Of a DNA stretch of 64,000 nucleotides, positions 62,073 to 64,000 are shown in pieces (position 1 is the stretch's first letter; each line of letters begins with the position of its first letter). The notes under the pieces are model-generated. The model was given only the letters and a program-made list of their open reading frames with translations, searched no databases and was not told the origin of the DNA. The stretch comes from Noviherbaspirillum malthae (GTDB taxonomy: Bacteria; Pseudomonadota; Gammaproteobacteria; Burkholderiales; Burkholderiaceae_D). The stretch lies in contig NZ_JACYXF010000019.1 of assembly GCF_015352985.1 (NCBI RefSeq), positions 34,946-98,945 of the forward strand. The letters are read 5' to 3'. The translations under genes were made by a program, and so were the position numbers.

Positions 62073-63548
62073 ATGTTTTCATTAAATCCCAGTCCTAGTT
62101 TGCTGTTAGCTGCACAGACACCTCTTCCACCGTCTAACGCTTCCTCCTCTGCCAGTGTTAATGCCTCGCTAGGCCATGGAATCGCCGGGCCTTCCTCAGT
62201 GCAACGAAATAATCTCTCCACGCAAGTTGGAAGCATTGCGGAAACATACGGGCGTATTCAGAACAATCCAATTGTCCAGAGCGCCCAAGTTGCGCTTGAA
62301 ACTGCGATTAAAGCCTATCAAGCGAAAATAAATTCGAGAACGTCGAACGCCGAAACCTTTTTGACCGCCTATGACAATGCGGGTGCATTCATGCAAGAAA
62401 TCGCAAGTATCGGCAATCATCAAAATCTGGCACAAGAAGTAGGCGATATGGCAAGAGAATTTGTCCAATCTTCACTTTCGACGGAAGCGTTAGATAAGGA
62501 GCTAGGCAATCTGCACAGGCGCGTGGAGCTTCTAAAAAGGCTGCACGCAAAGTTGGGGGATTTTGGAAGACAACCGAATATTTCAAATTTGCTGCAGAGT
62601 GTCGTAACCATGGAGGCTTATCTTGCAGAGACTATCCTTGCCATCTCGGCTGGTTCCGGCAATGTTATAGACAGCGGGCGAAGGTCAAGAACAAGTTCCC
62701 TAAGTGCCGTTCCAGTAGATGAGCTCGATAGCCCTAACCGATTAGGTAATTCAAACACACCTCCAGCCCAAGCAGAGAGTGGTCCGAATATTCAAGCGCT
62801 GCAATTTGCCGTCTTGCATGAGGAGGCCAGACGGGCGTTAAGACCCGCATCCCAAAGCAGTGGACCCCGCGCATTGGTACCAGCGCTTGCATCTGATATT
62901 CCGGGGCGTGATGCCAGTCTGGCCGTACAGTCTCGACGTGGTAGTGGAAGCTCCCAAACAATGGTGTCGGAAACTGCGCAGCTTCCTCCTATGAGCGAGC
63001 AAGAAGTAGACAAAGCAAATCGGTTGATCGAAAAAGTGGACCGGTTGGTATCGGAAATCGAAGGACTGAATGGAAAAAAGATCGCTACCCTTAAGGTAAT
63101 TTACCTGACTAGAAAATTAGCCAGCACCTTCGGAAAAATCAAATCCCTATTGGGTACACATTCAGTAGGCGATAACGTGTTTGCGAAGCAGGCTTTGAGG
63201 GAGCACCTTCTGCTCGCCCTTTCAAATCTTGGACGCGAGGTGGGTTTCCGCCATATCCCCAACGATTTGAGGAACCAGTATGCAAGGCTTTTCCAACGCA
63301 TCATGCATCCCGGCAGCCTGGAAAACAGTAATCATCGCCTTCTCCCTAGACGGCCGTATGCACCCGTTGTTACCAGCCTTGCAGGAAACGATCGACAACG
63401 GATTGACAGGCTAAGGTTGATTTCTGGCGATACGGCTAGAGCAATACTTGGAGCAGTCAGGCCACTTAGGGAAAATGGTGGGGCACTTTACTTTCAGAAT
63501 AGAATTTTTGCTGAGATTGAACAACACTGGGGAATAGTTAGTCAGTGA
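62073..63548 (+). CDS. Orphan protein with features of a secreted effector
   Basis: 491 residues, no recognised domain. The first 60 residues are rich in Ser, Asn, Pro and Ala with few acidic residues (MFSLNPSPSLLLAAQTPLPPSNASSSASVNASLG), the composition usual for type III secretion signals. Residues about 70-200 and 320-420 are predicted helical, partly coiled coil (DKELGNLHRRVELLKRLHAKLG; KANRLIEKVDRLVSEIEGLNGKK), separated by a low-complexity Ser/Arg/Pro linker. There is no Sec signal and no membrane helix. Codon use and base composition are more AT-rich than the surroundings, and an IS5 transposase follows, which suggests recent acquisition. No type III apparatus is in the window; secretion by the T6SS is another possibility. 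Function unknown. Confidence 0.7.
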   Translation: MFSLNPSPSLLLAAQTPLPPSNASSSASVNASLGHGIAGPSSVQRNNLSTQVGSIAETYGRIQNNPIVQSAQVALETAIKAYQAKINSRTSNAETFLTAYDNAGAFMQEIASIGNHQNLAQEVGDMAREFVQSSLSTEALDKELGNLHRRVELLKRLHAKLGDFGRQPNISNLLQSVVTMEAYLAETILAISAGSGNVIDSGRRSRTSSLSAVPVDELDSPNRLGNSNTPPAQAESGPNIQALQFAVLHEEARRALRPASQSSGPRALVPALASDIPGRDASLAVQSRRGSGSSQTMVSETAQLPPMSEQEVDKANRLIEKVDRLVSEIEGLNGKKIATLKVIYLTRKLASTFGKIKSLLGTHSVGDNVFAKQALREHLLLALSNLGREVGFRHIPNDLRNQYARLFQRIMHPGSLENSNHRLLPRRPYAPVVTSLAGNDRQRIDRLRLISGDTARAILGAVRPLRENGGALYFQNRIFAEIEQHWGIVSQ

Positions 63549-63933
63549 GTGTTGATCCGTATGGGACATAGCCAAGGATGGCATGCATTGTTGTAATCCC
63601 TCCTTAATCGCTCACAAAAGAAAGGCCAGACAGCTTTTTGTCCATTCACGCTGCATTTGCGTTGCATATGCTAAGTTAAAAAATAGCCTTACCGAAGAAA
63701 TTGGAACACATTATGTCGGCATGGTCATGACCATCATATGTCGGCGGCATGGATAAGCAGAGGCGGCAAGACGGCCATTAGGCTGGTGGAGTACTGATGC
63801 GGCTAGAGGTATGCGTCAATTCGAAGGCATTGCGAAAACATTCGTGCGGCCTGAAACCATTGGGCAAGAAAGACTAGAACTCATTTCATAAATAGGTAGT
63901 CAACGCTCTTTTCGACATGACGGGGTTTTCATC
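63549..63933. other. Intergenic region before the IS5 element
   Basis: About 385 bases with no recognised gene. The perfect palindrome ATGGTCATGACCAT (63721-63734) is present. A CTAG at 63874-63877 followed by AACTCATTTCATAAATAGG may be the left boundary of the IS element; the end of the element is outside the window, so this cannot be confirmed. Confidence 0.4.
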
Positions 63934-64000
63934 ATGACGCGAAGAGAAGAACTTACCGATGAACAATGGGCAATTCTTGAGCCGCTTATTCCGGCCCCCG
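63934..64000 (+). CDS. IS5-family transposase, N-terminal fragment (cut by window edge)
   Basis: ATG at 63934 begins MTRREELTDEQWAILEPLIPAP, the highly conserved start of IS5/IS427-type DDE transposases (DUF4096 domain). Only 22 codons are inside the window. The preceding 60 bases are the probable left part of the insertion sequence. This element flanks the AT-rich effector-like gene and supports mobility of the region. Confidence 0.88.
   Translation, partial: MTRREELTDEQWAILEPLIPAP

Overview
The window looks like chromosomal DNA of a high-GC betaproteobacterium. Short operons, many TRAP, LysR and EamA genes, a type VI secretion locus and several large sensor kinases suggest an Oxalobacteraceae-like soil or water bacterium (Noviherbaspirillum/Herbaspirillum type). 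That placement is inference from gene style; there is no rRNA or tRNA gene here to anchor it.

Layout. 0-10 kb: the 3' end of a large GAF-PAS histidine kinase, a periplasmic YceI protein, a Tat-type amidohydrolase, a PAS/GAF hybrid kinase and a methyltransferase. 9.9-11.4 kb: a heme-oxygenase-like di-iron (HDO) protein. 11.9-23.8 kb: a co-directional catabolic island consisting of a LysR regulator, a small alpha/beta-barrel protein, a TRAP transporter (DctP-DctQ-DctM), an amidase, a PRISE-type reductase, a fused hydantoinase/5-oxoprolinase (HyuA-HyuB) and an EamA transporter. I read it as uptake of a carboxylated compound, reduction of an enone and opening of amide or cyclic imide bonds; the substrate is unknown. 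23.8-35.6 kb: a Bcr/CflA efflux pump with its TetR regulator, a methyltransferase/AraC pair, an SDR/NTF2-like operon with divergent LysR, a LivH permease relic interrupted by a 158-bp MITE, a GFA-family enzyme, a nucleotidyltransferase, and an orphan ABC-type binding protein.

35.7-42.6 kb is a four-gene two-component cluster on the minus strand: CHASE3 kinase, stand-alone receiver, REC-kinase, then REC-PAS-kinase-REC, with two paralogous pairs. 42.8-46.0 kb holds an acyltransferase, a lectin-like lipoprotein and small proteins, with a second MITE copy and half of a palindromic element upstream of the acyltransferase. 46.6-57.3 kb is a partial type VI secretion locus, transcribed tssK-tssL-tssM-tagF-Ser/Thr kinase with MORN repeats-hcp. 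The sheath, baseplate, ClpV, VgrG and TssJ genes are not here. 57.5-60.5 kb pairs a NarL-type regulator and a hybrid kinase facing each other across a repeat field: a 165-bp near-perfect palindrome and five tandem 72-bp units that are open in all six frames. 60.7-64.0 kb ends with an EamA transporter, an AT-richer orphan gene resembling a secreted effector, and the start of an IS5-family transposase.

The most noteworthy items are the TRAP/PRISE/oxoprolinase island, the MITE that inserted precisely at a TA inside livH, the related palindromic repeat families at four loci, the kinase-MORN fusion in the T6SS locus, and the effector-like gene beside the insertion sequence.
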